From Helicobacter_F equorum (GTDB lineage Bacteria; Campylobacterota; Campylobacteria; Campylobacterales; Helicobacteraceae), in the NCBI RefSeq assembly GCF_042649585.1, contig NZ_JBHRZM010000001.1, positions 124,001 through 188,000 on the forward strand: DNA of 64,000 nt, read 5' to 3'. Shown here one piece after another: positions 1 through 8,509 of this stretch (within the stretch, counting starts at the first letter, position 1; each line of letters starts with the position of its first letter). The notes beneath the pieces were generated by a model. It ran no database searches. It was not told the DNA's origin and saw nothing but the letters and a program-made list of their open reading frames with translations. Both the position numbers and the translations under genes were made by a program.

Positions 1-111
1 GAAAATACTTACCAAAAGCCCTACGATAAGTCCAGCCAAAAGCATAGGCAATGAAAGAATAAGAGTGATTTTATATGTTTGTATTGCTAAACTCATAAGT
101 TGAGATTCCAT
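1..111 (-). CDS. fliQ: Flagellar export apparatus protein FliQ (5' part only)
   Basis: This is the first 37 codons of a small integral membrane protein of the flagellar type III export gate; the rest lies outside the window. The start reads MESQLMSLAIQTYKITL and runs into a hydrophobic helix (LILSLPMLLAGLIVGLLVSIF), which is the typical FliQ opening: a short amphipathic lead, then the first of two membrane segments with the conserved P and G residues. An AGGAAG Shine-Dalgarno sequence precedes the ATG. FliQ assembles with FliP and FliR in the export pore. The selC tRNA lies just upstream in the same direction. Confidence 0.9.
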   Translation of the reverse strand, partial: MESQLMSLAIQTYKITLILSLPMLLAGLIVGLLVSIF

Positions 112-147
112 AGGCTTCCTTGCTAGAGAATGTTGTATGCAAACCTT

Positions 148-245
148 TGGCGAGAAGGCGAGAGAATCGAACTCCCCAAGAGCTAGACACCTAGCCCTTC
201 TTTGGGTTTGAAGCCCAAGGCGCACACCAGCACACTTGCCTCCCT
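148..245 (-). tRNA. selC: Selenocysteine tRNA, anticodon UCA (selC)
   Basis: The minus strand folds as tRNA-Sec. It has an unusually long 6-bp D stem (GTGTGC paired with GTGCGC) with a 4-base loop, an anticodon stem TTGGG/CCCAA with loop CTTCAAA (anticodon TCA), a long variable arm of about 7 bp (GGGCTAG...CTAGCTC), and a T stem of 5 bp with loop TTCGATT. The acceptor has at least 7 pairs, several of them G-U, an A-C mismatch at the outermost eighth position, and an encoded CCA end. The long acceptor plus T arm and the long variable arm separate it from ordinary tRNAs. It implies that the genome makes selenoproteins, formate dehydrogenase being the usual one in this group. Confidence 0.9.
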
Positions 246-305
246 CAAAGTTTTACATTATAAACTTTTATAGCTTAAAGCTAAAGAGAATACTATAAAA
301 AATGC

Positions 306-311
306 TACAAT
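306..311 (+). promoter_or_regulatory. Probable -10 box of luxS
   Basis: TACAAT lies 33 bases before the luxS start in an AT-rich stretch; no clear -35 box is visible, as is usual for sigma-80 promoters in Helicobacter. Assigned by eye. Confidence 0.4.
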
Positions 312-343
312 ACGATTTTATATATAGATTTTAAGGAGAGAAA

Positions 344-832
344 ATGCCATTATTAGATAGCTTTAAAGTTGATCATACCATTATGCCAGCTCCAGCGGTG
401 CGTTTGGCAAAGACAATGCAAACACCAAAGGGTGATAAGGTGAGTGTTTTTGATTTGCGTTTTTGTGTGCCAAATGAAGAGATTTTGAGCGAAAAAGGGA
501 TTCATACGCTTGAGCATCTTTTTGCGGGATTTATGCGCGATCACCTCAACGATACTAAGACAGAGATTATCGATATATCGCCTATGGGTTGTCGCACAGG
601 GTTTTATATGAGCGTCATAGGTGCGCCTAGTGATGAAAGTGTCAAAGATGCGTGGGAAGCAAGTATGAGAGATATTCTCAAGGTTGATACAATCCCTGAA
701 GCCAACAAATATCAATGTGGCACATATGCAATGCATTCTCTAAAAGAAGCGCAAGATATTGCTACAAATGTATTAAATAGAGGTGTTGGGATTATGGATA
801 CACAAAAGATTCTTCTTAAAGATATATCATAA
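344..832 (+). CDS. luxS: S-ribosylhomocysteine lyase LuxS
   Basis: LuxS splits S-ribosylhomocysteine into homocysteine and DPD, the precursor of autoinducer-2, in the cytoplasmic activated-methyl cycle. The 162-residue length is typical. The metal ligands are visible as His54 and His58 in the HTLEH motif and Cys125 in KYQCGTYA; the catalytic Cys83 lies in SPMGCRTGFY. The ATG is preceded by AAGGAG. It is a single-gene unit with its own promoter-like box and a strong downstream hairpin. The neighbours are decayed genes, so no pathway partner is adjacent. Confidence 0.97.
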   Translation: MPLLDSFKVDHTIMPAPAVRLAKTMQTPKGDKVSVFDLRFCVPNEEILSEKGIHTLEHLFAGFMRDHLNDTKTEIIDISPMGCRTGFYMSVIGAPSDESVKDAWEASMRDILKVDTIPEANKYQCGTYAMHSLKEAQDIATNVLNRGVGIMDTQKILLKDIS

Positions 833-853
833 GCCTTGATGAGAATCTAGCCC

Positions 854-890
854 AAATACAGAATCTTCCATATGGGAGATTCTGTATTTT
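854..890 (+). terminator. Rho-independent terminator after luxS
   Basis: An inverted repeat of about 15 bp (AAATACAGAATCT... mirrored by ...AGATTCTGTATTT) around the loop ATAT, ending in a run of T, begins 21 bases after the luxS stop. The stem has one imperfect position. Confidence 0.75.
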
Positions 891-897
891 CATAACT

Positions 898-975
898 TTA
901 AAAATTCACACTTACCCCTACTTGCAACACTCCATATTTTTCACCCTGTATCGTAGCTTTTATAAAAATATCGCC
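898..975 (-). pseudogene. Remnant: C-terminal end of an outer-membrane beta-barrel protein
   Basis: On the minus strand an open stretch of only 25 residues reads GDIFIKATIQGEKYGVLQV followed by GVSVNF and a stop. Alternating hydrophobic residues and a terminal aromatic F are the signature of the last beta strand of an outer-membrane barrel (autotransporter or Helicobacter OMP). An in-frame stop lies directly upstream and no barrel sequence precedes it, so this is a leftover tail rather than a gene. The parent family cannot be fixed from so short a piece. Confidence 0.5.
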
Positions 976-1101
976 TTAGGTGTATATTCCATAATATTTG
1001 CAAAATAATTCATATAGCTCTTGACTTAGAGTAATTCTCATCTTTTAAATCCATTTTTTAAAACCTGTAATAAGGTTTATGCTGTTTGTATAGAAGATCG
1101 T

Positions 1102-1557
1102 ATGAATGTTTTACAGGCATTTGTAGCACATATTTGTATATTTGGAGGTGTGATGATGGCACAGAATGTGGATTCTTGAGATAAGCCTTTTGCAAAAAGC
1201 CAAAAGGTGCAAACACAAAAAGTGCATTTTAAAAATCGCTACGGGATTACGCTAATTGGGGGATTTGTATATCCCTAAGATTGCATATCCAAAAAATTTC
1301 CTGCTATCACAATTAGTGTCCTTTTAGTGCGCTAAAAGGACAGACTTCTGGGTTATATGCACAGACTTTGACAGAATCTGGTTTTATTACATTGGCTTTT
1401 ATTCATCATTTACCGGAGAGTGGCGGAGAACCTAAAAATGTCGCGAGTCCGGATTTTAAAATACCGACATGCCTATTACCCACGGAGAAAGGCACATAGT
1501 CTGTATTTTAGCGAAGATGCGTATAAGAAGCTAGGGAATGATGAGGTGAAATCTTAG
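1102..1557 (+). pseudogene. Frameshifted, internally deleted alpha/beta hydrolase
   Basis: Three pieces of one protein can be read in two frames. From 1102 a secretion-like start (MNVLQAFVAHICIFGG) runs into VHFKNRYGITLIGG. From 1341, in another frame, QTSGLYAQTLTESGFITLAF is followed by ESGGEPKNVASPDFK. From 1492, back in the first frame, comes AHSLYFSEDAYKKLGNDEVK. These blocks match the N-terminal and C-terminal signatures of secreted alpha/beta hydrolases of the dienelactone-hydrolase-like group common in Helicobacter and Campylobacter. Stop codons interrupt the first block, at least two frameshifts are needed, and the central part with the catalytic residues is missing. The decayed region, to about 1706, holds nothing else that I recognise. 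Confidence 0.75.
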
Positions 1558-1706
1558 GTTTGCTTATATACACTAACTAAACAAGAGGATAGTGAGCATA
1601 TACCACTAGTAGTATTCGGGGCTACAAATGAGGAATTTGTATATAAAACTTGAAATATATCCCTATAGAAGCCCTAATTAAAAATAGGGTCAAAATCTAC
1701 ACGCAT

Positions 1707-4700
1707 TTAAAAAAGGTATTTTTTTAATACCTCTTGTTTTTGAGATTGTAAAAGCGGAAGTGTAGAATCTAAAAAAGAAATTTGAGATTGGATTGTCTCA
1801 ATGCTTTGTGTGATTTGTTTTTGAATCTCAAGCGGTGGAAGTGGGATTTTGACCTCTTCTTTTAAAATACTAGAATTTAAACTTTTGCCAAAAGCATTGT
1901 TTCCCTTTAAGTCTAAATCAATCGTCTGCCACTTAAATATATAAAACAAAAACATATCTAAAAGTTTGTTTTTATCATTTGGTATAAGTCCAGCTATCGC
2001 TTCGTTTGTGTATAAATCTTTTCCAGCAATGGCAGTCTTGCCTATGCTTAATTTAAAGCTTAAAAGCGTCGTGTCTTTAGGGATAAGTTTTACATTTGAT
2101 TTTTTAATAGCTTCATCACTTATTTTTTCTTTTGTATCGGTAATGACTTGTCCGTTCATTTCGGCTATTGAAACCCATAAGTTATCACCTTGAAAATACG
2201 CAGAATTATTTCTAGCAGGTGTTCCCCCTATGAGAATCTCGCACACTTGTCCTAGCCTTACCCTCTCCCAGCCTTCTTTTGGTGGAGTTTGGAGGGTGTT
2301 TAGGGTATTTGTTAGATTCTGCAAAAATGCTTTAGAATCTTGTTTTGTCTTTCCTAAAAGCTCAAAGTCAAGTTTGGATTCTAACTCTGCTAAAGACATT
2401 AGGATAGAATCAAAATCTTTTGTAGATTCTGTAGTAATCCCACAATGCCAAAGAATTGCTTTAATGAGTTCTTGGTATGCCTTGATACTTTGCTCTATTG
2501 TGTTGTATTGTGATTCTAGGCTTTCACATTCTGCAACGATTTGAGTTTGAATCTCAAGCGGCGGAAGCGGGATCTTTAAAGTAGCCAAATTATTTCTTGT
2601 GATTTGTGGTTGTGCCGAACCTGTAATAACGCTCTTTATGTTTGATAAAGGTAGAATATAAACTAAAAATTTTTTTGAAATTAAGTTCTTTTCTAGTGGG
2701 GTTATTATCATTGCATTACCCGTAATCCAAGAATTTGGCTCTGTATAATTTATCGCTCCACAAGTTGCACCTCTGCAAGTCATCGCTACTTCAGAATCTT
2801 TATGATTGTATTGATTGTAAAACCCTATAACTCCATTTGCACCATAAACTTTATAATCTCCCTTTTCTAAAATTTCTTTTGCTGTGATAGTTTTTGGTTG
2901 ATACATTTTGCAAATAGATTCCAATTTCACCAACTCATATTTAGAATTTGCAAAAGGGTTGGATTGCACACTATGAGAATCGTTAGAATGCGGATTAAGA
3001 CTAATCGCTTTATTAAACTCCACTTTTTCAAAATCTATCATATCAATTAGTCTTGCCTGTGTGGCGTAGGTTTGCAATTCTTGTGGGATAGAATCAAGCG
3101 TATTGTCAAAAGATTTGCGTATCAAGGTGTTTAGTTTAAAATCATTGTGTGGATTGTCGCGTTCAAAAAGTGGGCTTTCATAAGGGTTTGATAATTCTTT
3201 TAAGCCCTCATCACCTTTGCGATTACTCCATTCATAGCCTAAGAATCGCTTTTGTTCTTTTATATCGCTTGGGGCTTTGATGATAAGCACTTCTTGATTG
3301 AGACTTAGAGAGAAATAAAGCAATTTGTCTTTTTCAATCTTTTGGGCGTAGGCTATAAAATGTGTGCGTTCTAGGGAGATTTTGTCTTCATCTTTAGAAT
3401 CTCTATAGGCTTTAGATTCGGTAAGTTTTTTGTATTCACTTGTTTGTTTAAACGCATTGAGATATTCTTTGAAAGCATCAAGCTTTAGAATCTCATCATT
3501 AAGATTTCCCTCCAAAAAGCTTAAAAAATGCTCTTTGTTAAACTCTCTAAAATCACAATATGCACTTAGATAATTTTGATAAAAATCATCATTGTCTTGT
3601 AGATTTTCTGATTCTAAGCGTTCTTTTATAAGGCTGTAGTCTTGGGAGACAACGCTTTCTTCTTGTCTAAAAGTTTCTTTTTTGCGTAAAAATAAAATAA
3701 TAGTGTTTGTGCCTGTTGCACCAAAGGTTTGGCTTCCAAGCTCTGCAATAGCGATAAAATCAAAGTTTTGGAAAAGTATTTCTCGTGTGGATTTGTAGAT
3801 AGAATCTTTGTTTAAAATGGAGCTTGGCAAAATGATAGCGGCTTTTGCATTGTCTTTTAGAATCTGTTTGGCTCTCTCGATAAAAAAGCATTCAATGGAA
3901 TTGTTAGATTCTATATTGATGTCGGTATTAAAAAGTTCATAGGTTTTTCTGGATTTTGGGCTTAGCGTTTCTAGGAAGCCTTTGACAGAATAGGGTGGAT
4001 TGGCGATGAGTACATCAAAGCTGTGTGATTGAATCTGTGGTTTTGGCTTTTGGCCTTCCAAAACTCTTGTGTTGGCTAACTCAAAGCTTGAGAGGGCATC
4101 GGCGTATAAGATATTGATTTCATTTTGTCCATACATAGCACTTGAGACTTTTGCGACTTTGCTTAAGCGATATTCTTTTTCAATGCCATAGATATTTTTG
4201 TAATGCTCTTTTAAATCTTGTGTATTGATGTAGCGTTTGAGTTCGTTGGCATAAGTGTTTAGAAAATGTCCTGCACCACACGCATAGTCAATGACTTTTA
4301 GAGGTTTTGTGCTTAGCATAGAATCTAAGGGGAGAGAATACACGATAAATTCGCAAATTTGCATAGGTGTGAAAAACTGCCCCTCATCTTGCTTCATACC
4401 CTTTTGTAAAAACAATTCAAAGAGATTGCCTAAAAATTGATTGGTAGAGTTTTGTGTGAGTTTGTAGGGTGCAAAAAGCTCAACGATTTCTTTTAAAACA
4501 AGGGCATTTTTTAAAAATAATTCTTTGTTATGCACTTCAAGGAATGCAAAGTCGTTGTTAGAGTAGAATTTTAGTTCTTTGATGTAGTTTTGCATCGTTG
4601 CTTTGAGGGCTTTGACTTTGAGTTTTTTGAAGTCTTTTTCTATATCTTCGTTAGATACAAAAGTGATTTTTTCACCCAAAAATTCTCTCATCGCTTCTTT

Positions 4701-5624
4701 GTAAAGCCACATTAACCTATCTTGCATACTTGCATAAGTATCTGCCATTACGCCACGATAACCAAATTTTAGATTGTCTTTATAAAAACTCTCATCATAA
4801 ATTTTGCAAAGAAAAATATTGACTAGCTTATCAAAGGCATTTTCTTTGCCTGAAATATTGTGTTTGCGTAAGATTTTAGCAAATTCGTGGTATTTGCCCT
4901 CTTCTTTGAGCTCTTTGAGGTTTTCAAAGGTTGGAGTTGTTTGTAGAATCTTATAAGCGTTGATATTGTTTTCAAAAATACCTTGCTTTTCGTGGTGAAA
5001 TTCATAGCTTTCTTTCCATACAGAAAAAAGTTCAAGATTGTTGGTTGCTTTTGTATAGGATTTTTCCAATTCTTTTTCGTTTAGGTATTCTTGGTTATCA
5101 AAGGCTTGTATGATGTAGTTTTGATATTTGAGAGTATCATCTATAAAGTCGCTTGTGTAGAGACATAGATATTTCACGCCTCTTTCTTGTTGAAAATATG
5201 AAAAAAGTTGTCCGCCATTTTCTAGCATTTTTGCCCATTCTTTGGCAAACTCGCTATTTTTAGAATCTGTGGTTTTGCACTCGATGAGTAAATAAGGATT
5301 GCCTTGATGATCTCGCACCAAAATATCTGCTTTGCCACCTTTTGCCTCTCGCCCTAGATTCCACCTTGGCTCTAGCTCTAAGTGTTCTGGCTTATAACCC
5401 TTTTGTAATAGCCTATGCACACATTCAAAAACGACGAAATTTTCTGGGTGAGAAAAGTTTGAGGTGGTTTTGTCGTGGATTGTGATTTGCTCTGGGTAGA
5501 TGATTTCTTGTTTGGCACAATCTACCCCTATGGTTATATCGCCTATGGTTTTTGTATAAACCTTGTCATTTTGTATAAATCCTAGAGAATCTAAAAGCGA
5601 TTCTAAATTTTGTCTTGTAATCAT
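1707..5624 (-). CDS. Single-chain restriction-modification enzyme (nuclease + N6-adenine methylase + specificity domain)
   Basis: This 1305-residue protein has the architecture of a type IIG-like enzyme built from type I modules. Near the N-terminus, KADILVRD followed by YLLIECKT forms a PD-(D/E)XK nuclease core (about Asp100, Glu115, Lys117). The central gamma-class N6-adenine methylase has QFFTP, the AdoMet motif DYACGAGHF (about 446-453) and the catalytic NPPY (about 542-545). The C-terminal third resembles a HsdS subunit with two target-recognition domains, each closed by the conserved IPLPPLEIQ segment and a helical spacer. No helicase domain is seen. I chose the ATG at 5624 because AAAGG lies 6 bases before it; an in-frame GTG exists at 5645. 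It stands alone, without separate hsdM, hsdS or hsdR genes. The target site cannot be predicted. Confidence 0.88.
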   Translation of the reverse strand: MITRQNLESLLDSLGFIQNDKVYTKTIGDITIGVDCAKQEIIYPEQITIHDKTTSNFSHPENFVVFECVHRLLQKGYKPEHLELEPRWNLGREAKGGKADILVRDHQGNPYLLIECKTTDSKNSEFAKEWAKMLENGGQLFSYFQQERGVKYLCLYTSDFIDDTLKYQNYIIQAFDNQEYLNEKELEKSYTKATNNLELFSVWKESYEFHHEKQGIFENNINAYKILQTTPTFENLKELKEEGKYHEFAKILRKHNISGKENAFDKLVNIFLCKIYDESFYKDNLKFGYRGVMADTYASMQDRLMWLYKEAMREFLGEKITFVSNEDIEKDFKKLKVKALKATMQNYIKELKFYSNNDFAFLEVHNKELFLKNALVLKEIVELFAPYKLTQNSTNQFLGNLFELFLQKGMKQDEGQFFTPMQICEFIVYSLPLDSMLSTKPLKVIDYACGAGHFLNTYANELKRYINTQDLKEHYKNIYGIEKEYRLSKVAKVSSAMYGQNEINILYADALSSFELANTRVLEGQKPKPQIQSHSFDVLIANPPYSVKGFLETLSPKSRKTYELFNTDINIESNNSIECFFIERAKQILKDNAKAAIILPSSILNKDSIYKSTREILFQNFDFIAIAELGSQTFGATGTNTIILFLRKKETFRQEESVVSQDYSLIKERLESENLQDNDDFYQNYLSAYCDFREFNKEHFLSFLEGNLNDEILKLDAFKEYLNAFKQTSEYKKLTESKAYRDSKDEDKISLERTHFIAYAQKIEKDKLLYFSLSLNQEVLIIKAPSDIKEQKRFLGYEWSNRKGDEGLKELSNPYESPLFERDNPHNDFKLNTLIRKSFDNTLDSIPQELQTYATQARLIDMIDFEKVEFNKAISLNPHSNDSHSVQSNPFANSKYELVKLESICKMYQPKTITAKEILEKGDYKVYGANGVIGFYNQYNHKDSEVAMTCRGATCGAINYTEPNSWITGNAMIITPLEKNLISKKFLVYILPLSNIKSVITGSAQPQITRNNLATLKIPLPPLEIQTQIVAECESLESQYNTIEQSIKAYQELIKAILWHCGITTESTKDFDSILMSLAELESKLDFELLGKTKQDSKAFLQNLTNTLNTLQTPPKEGWERVRLGQVCEILIGGTPARNNSAYFQGDNLWVSIAEMNGQVITDTKEKISDEAIKKSNVKLIPKDTTLLSFKLSIGKTAIAGKDLYTNEAIAGLIPNDKNKLLDMFLFYIFKWQTIDLDLKGNNAFGKSLNSSILKEEVKIPLPPLEIQKQITQSIETIQSQISFLDSTLPLLQSQKQEVLKKYLF

Positions 5625-5750
5625 TTCGCACCTTTTTGCATTCACCGCATAAAGTGTTAATTCTAACTTTTTGTTGCTTAAAAAAGGAGTTTTATGTATC
5701 CCAAAAGAATATATAAGGGAATTTTGTAATGCGTTTGCACATACAAGAAC

Positions 5751-5779
5751 TTAAGATTCTATAGAATATAGAATCTTAA
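5751..5779. terminator. Perfect inverted repeat between two minus-strand genes
   Basis: A 13-bp perfect inverted repeat (TTAAGATTCTATA, loop GAA, mirrored arm) lies just after the stop of the TonB receptor gene. It can act as a terminator for that gene, although the T run after it is poor. Confidence 0.45.
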
Positions 5780-5787
5780 AGGCTTAT

Positions 5788-7887
5788 TTAGAAATCATAC
5801 GAGAGTGTCGCCCAATACCTGCGTCCTTCTTGGATTACGGGACCATAATAATTGATATTTGTGGTGCCTGTGATATATCTAAAGTCTGCGAAGTTTGTAT
5901 CAAGGAGGTTATACACACCAGCATTTAGGCGTAGGTTGTCGGTTAGTTTGTATCCAACTCCCAAATTTAACACAAACGAAGGCTTATAATAAATCCCATC
6001 AAACTTATCGCGTATGAGCTGTGCATTTGTGCTATTTCCTAAGGCACTTGTATTGACTATACCTGCTTTGTATTGTCCTTGTAAATAGGTGTTAAAACGT
6101 TTATATTGATAAGAAATTTTGCTAAAGAGATTATGTTTTGGTGTGGTAGATAAAGGATTTCCTTTTTTCTGACCAGAGGTGATTTTGGTTTGTATGAAAG
6201 TGTAGCTTACATCAAAGCCCACACCATAGATTGGCTTAATCCCAAAGCTTGCTTCAATCCCTTGTGAGTAGGCACTATCGGCATTATAGGCTATATTGCA
6301 ATTGTTAGAACTTCCACCATAAGCGTTACAGGTTTGGTTAGAAGTTTTATCTACACTTCTAGAATCTATCTTGTTTTTGAAGTTTGATCGGAATAATGTA
6401 AGCGAGAAATCAAGATATTGATTATCAAATACCGTGCCTATTTCATAGTTTATGGAGCTTTCTGCCTTTAGGTTTGGATTACCCAAAAACGCTAATGTGC
6501 CCTGTGATCCATAGCCATACACAGCATCGATAAGTTGGTTTGCGTATGGGGCTTTGTATCCTGTAGAAACCCCACCTTTTAGCGACCAATTGTTGGTAAG
6601 CATATACACAAGATAAGCTCTCGGGCTAACATTTGATCCAAACTTGTCATTATAGTTATATCTTGCTCCAAGGGTGAAGGTTAGTGGATCAAGGATATTC
6701 CACTCATCTTCAGCAAATAAGGCAAAAGTGTTGCGATTGTGGTCAGCTGGAGTGGCAGCTAGATCGTGATAATGCTCATGTCTATATTCTGCACCGATAT
6801 TGAGATTATTGCGATCCCCTAGATAAAAAAGTGCTCTAGAATCTACGATTATATCATTACTTGCAATGCCACGATTTTTGCCAAGATTTGGAGAATCCTT
6901 CTTGCCAGCGACAAGCCTTCCTGTGTTTTCTGTGCGTAAAAATTGGATAGAATTTTTCCAAGTCCCAAAATCATATGTCCCCTGATGTGCAGCAGAAGCG
7001 ATAAGTTTATTGACACCTACCCACTTTTCATAACCGCCTCTTCCTTCAGCGCTTACACCGACTGTGCCTACTTCATTGTTTCTATTATCGTATTTTGAAT
7101 ATGTATAGTCTATATCTGCGTAATAGAGATTATTTTTGTTTGGCATAAAGTTAAGTCTAGATCCTATATTATAAAGCTGATATTTTGTGCCAAAAAAACT
7201 ATTGACAACCTGACCTCTATCGTTTGTAGGGCTTTGGCTTGCTTCTCTATCGATTTGTCGCATACGCAATGTAAGTCCTAATTTGTCTGTTAATGGACCC
7301 GTGAGATAGAGAGAATTTTGGTATGTGTTGCCAAATTTACTAGATTCTGGGATAATCACTTGCGTTTGGAAACTACCCGTCCATGTCTTTGTGACTGGTT
7401 TTGTGATGACATTTACCACGCCACCTATGGCATCACTTCCCCAAAGTGTGCTCATAGGACCTCTGATGACTTCGATTTTTTCGATAGCTGATAATGGCGG
7501 CATGAAAGTATTATACACACCAACACCAAGATTTGCAGTCGCGACATCACCACTTGGATTTTGACGCAAACCATCTACCAAAAATAATGTATATCCTGCA
7601 GGCATACCACGAATAGAAATAGCACTTGCTCCCAATTTATTGCTTGTTTCATCAAGGCTAACACCTGGCACTTCTTTTATCGCTTCTCCAAGATCGCGAT
7701 AAGGCTTTTTCTCTAATTCTTCTTTACCTACCACGCTTACAGACGCCGGTGCAGCAATCTGATTTTTTTCCTTTCCTGATGCAGTGGTAATAACAGACTG
7801 AATATTGACCCTCTGATCATCTCCTTGGGCATACAGCGTTGTAAGACACATCGCTAGAATACATGAAATTTTTGTGTAATGATTCAT
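5788..7887 (-). CDS. TonB-dependent outer-membrane receptor (ferric enterobactin/catecholate type)
   Basis: This is a 699-residue outer-membrane receptor. It has a signal peptide (MNHYTKISCILAMCLTTLYA), a plug domain at about 25-165 with VSVVGKEELEKKPYRDL, SIRGMPAGYTLFLVDGLRQN and IEVIRGPMSTLWGSDAIGGVV, then a 22-strand barrel ending in RRYWATLSYDF with the terminal aromatic F. The length and motifs resemble FepA/CfrA/CirA-like receptors that import ferric siderophores using TonB-ExbBD energy. The substrate is inferred only from family resemblance. AAGGAG precedes the ATG, and a Fur-like palindrome lies upstream, so iron control is likely. It is a single gene with no periplasmic binding protein or ABC genes beside it. 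Confidence 0.9.
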   Translation of the reverse strand: MNHYTKISCILAMCLTTLYAQGDDQRVNIQSVITTASGKEKNQIAAPASVSVVGKEELEKKPYRDLGEAIKEVPGVSLDETSNKLGASAISIRGMPAGYTLFLVDGLRQNPSGDVATANLGVGVYNTFMPPLSAIEKIEVIRGPMSTLWGSDAIGGVVNVITKPVTKTWTGSFQTQVIIPESSKFGNTYQNSLYLTGPLTDKLGLTLRMRQIDREASQSPTNDRGQVVNSFFGTKYQLYNIGSRLNFMPNKNNLYYADIDYTYSKYDNRNNEVGTVGVSAEGRGGYEKWVGVNKLIASAAHQGTYDFGTWKNSIQFLRTENTGRLVAGKKDSPNLGKNRGIASNDIIVDSRALFYLGDRNNLNIGAEYRHEHYHDLAATPADHNRNTFALFAEDEWNILDPLTFTLGARYNYNDKFGSNVSPRAYLVYMLTNNWSLKGGVSTGYKAPYANQLIDAVYGYGSQGTLAFLGNPNLKAESSINYEIGTVFDNQYLDFSLTLFRSNFKNKIDSRSVDKTSNQTCNAYGGSSNNCNIAYNADSAYSQGIEASFGIKPIYGVGFDVSYTFIQTKITSGQKKGNPLSTTPKHNLFSKISYQYKRFNTYLQGQYKAGIVNTSALGNSTNAQLIRDKFDGIYYKPSFVLNLGVGYKLTDNLRLNAGVYNLLDTNFADFRYITGTTNINYYGPVIQEGRRYWATLSYDF

Positions 7888-7911
7888 GGTGCTACTCCTT
7901 AAAGTATAAAA

Positions 7912-7927
7912 AATAAGAATAGTTATT
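7912..7927 (-). promoter_or_regulatory. Fur-box-like palindrome upstream of the TonB receptor
   Basis: AATAAGAATAGTTATT has inverted arms AATAA/TTATT in an A/T-only context, 25-40 bases before the receptor start, overlapping the likely -10 area. This fits the Helicobacter Fur operator style. It is inferred from sequence and from the gene's role. Confidence 0.45.
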
Positions 7928-8179
7928 ATAATTATACAAAAATAAAAAGAACCTTATAGACTATATATTATGTTGCAGCGATTACAGATTATGGGCTTTG
8001 AATGTGATTGGTTACATTAGTGTTTGTGAATATTGTGAGAATATGCGATTTTAAGATACATAGACCACTTCATAGGTGATACATTTTGGTAAAGCTATAC
8101 ATATTGATATAGTAATATTTATAGAGATATTGGGAAAGATAAATGGCAAGGTGCAATTGTGGCAAAAATGTGTAAAAGC

Positions 8180-8370
8180 GAGAAATACTGCTAGATTCTA
8201 TATGCGCAAGTAATTCTTCTTTGTAGCGATCGCCCTCACCAACAAGCCATAGATCATATTGTATTAGCCTCTAAAAGCGTTAGCCTTATAGACTTTAAGT
8301 TCGGCTTCATCACGCGTATTATTGCGCATTTTTGAAAGCGAAGTATGGATATAGCCGATCTTCTTGCCCC
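8180..8370 (-). pseudogene. Remnant of a glycosyltransferase
   Basis: On the minus strand, one frame from 8368 gives KKIGYIHTSLSKMRNN followed by TRDEAELKVYKANAF. After a frameshift near 8270 the reading continues as LIQYDLWLVGEGDRYKEELL. The LVGEGDRYKEEL block is the typical beta-strand and loop of GT-B glycosyltransferases (families 1/4). Upstream and downstream parts are missing, so it is a decayed piece. The rest of 7940-8460 shows no gene. It lies directly upstream of fcl, which makes GDP-fucose, so a lost sugar-transfer gene is plausible here. Confidence 0.55.
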
Positions 8371-8461
8371 TATTCCCCTATCGTAGTAATTAAGCCAATA
8401 TTTCCCAAAAATGCTTTTAAGAATCCCTAAAGCTATAAGCAAACCTTACTCAAAGTTTGGC

Positions 8462-8467
8462 TACAAT
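8462..8467 (+). promoter_or_regulatory. Probable -10 box of fcl-proB-fmt
   Basis: TACAAT in the sequence GGCTACAATACC lies 43 bases before the chosen fcl start. It is a typical Helicobacter extended -10 element. Confidence 0.4.
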
Positions 8468-8509
8468 ACCGCCCATTTTGCAATGATGTATTGTGTCAAG
8501 AGGGTGTAT

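Noticed and set aside
353..736. A 127-codon frame opposite luxS
   Set aside because: Antisense to a gene with all catalytic residues; no independent start signal or family match.
5694..5729. An 11-codon plus-strand frame after AAGGAG
   Set aside because: It has a good Shine-Dalgarno sequence but ends after 11 codons and matches nothing; probably chance or a remnant.
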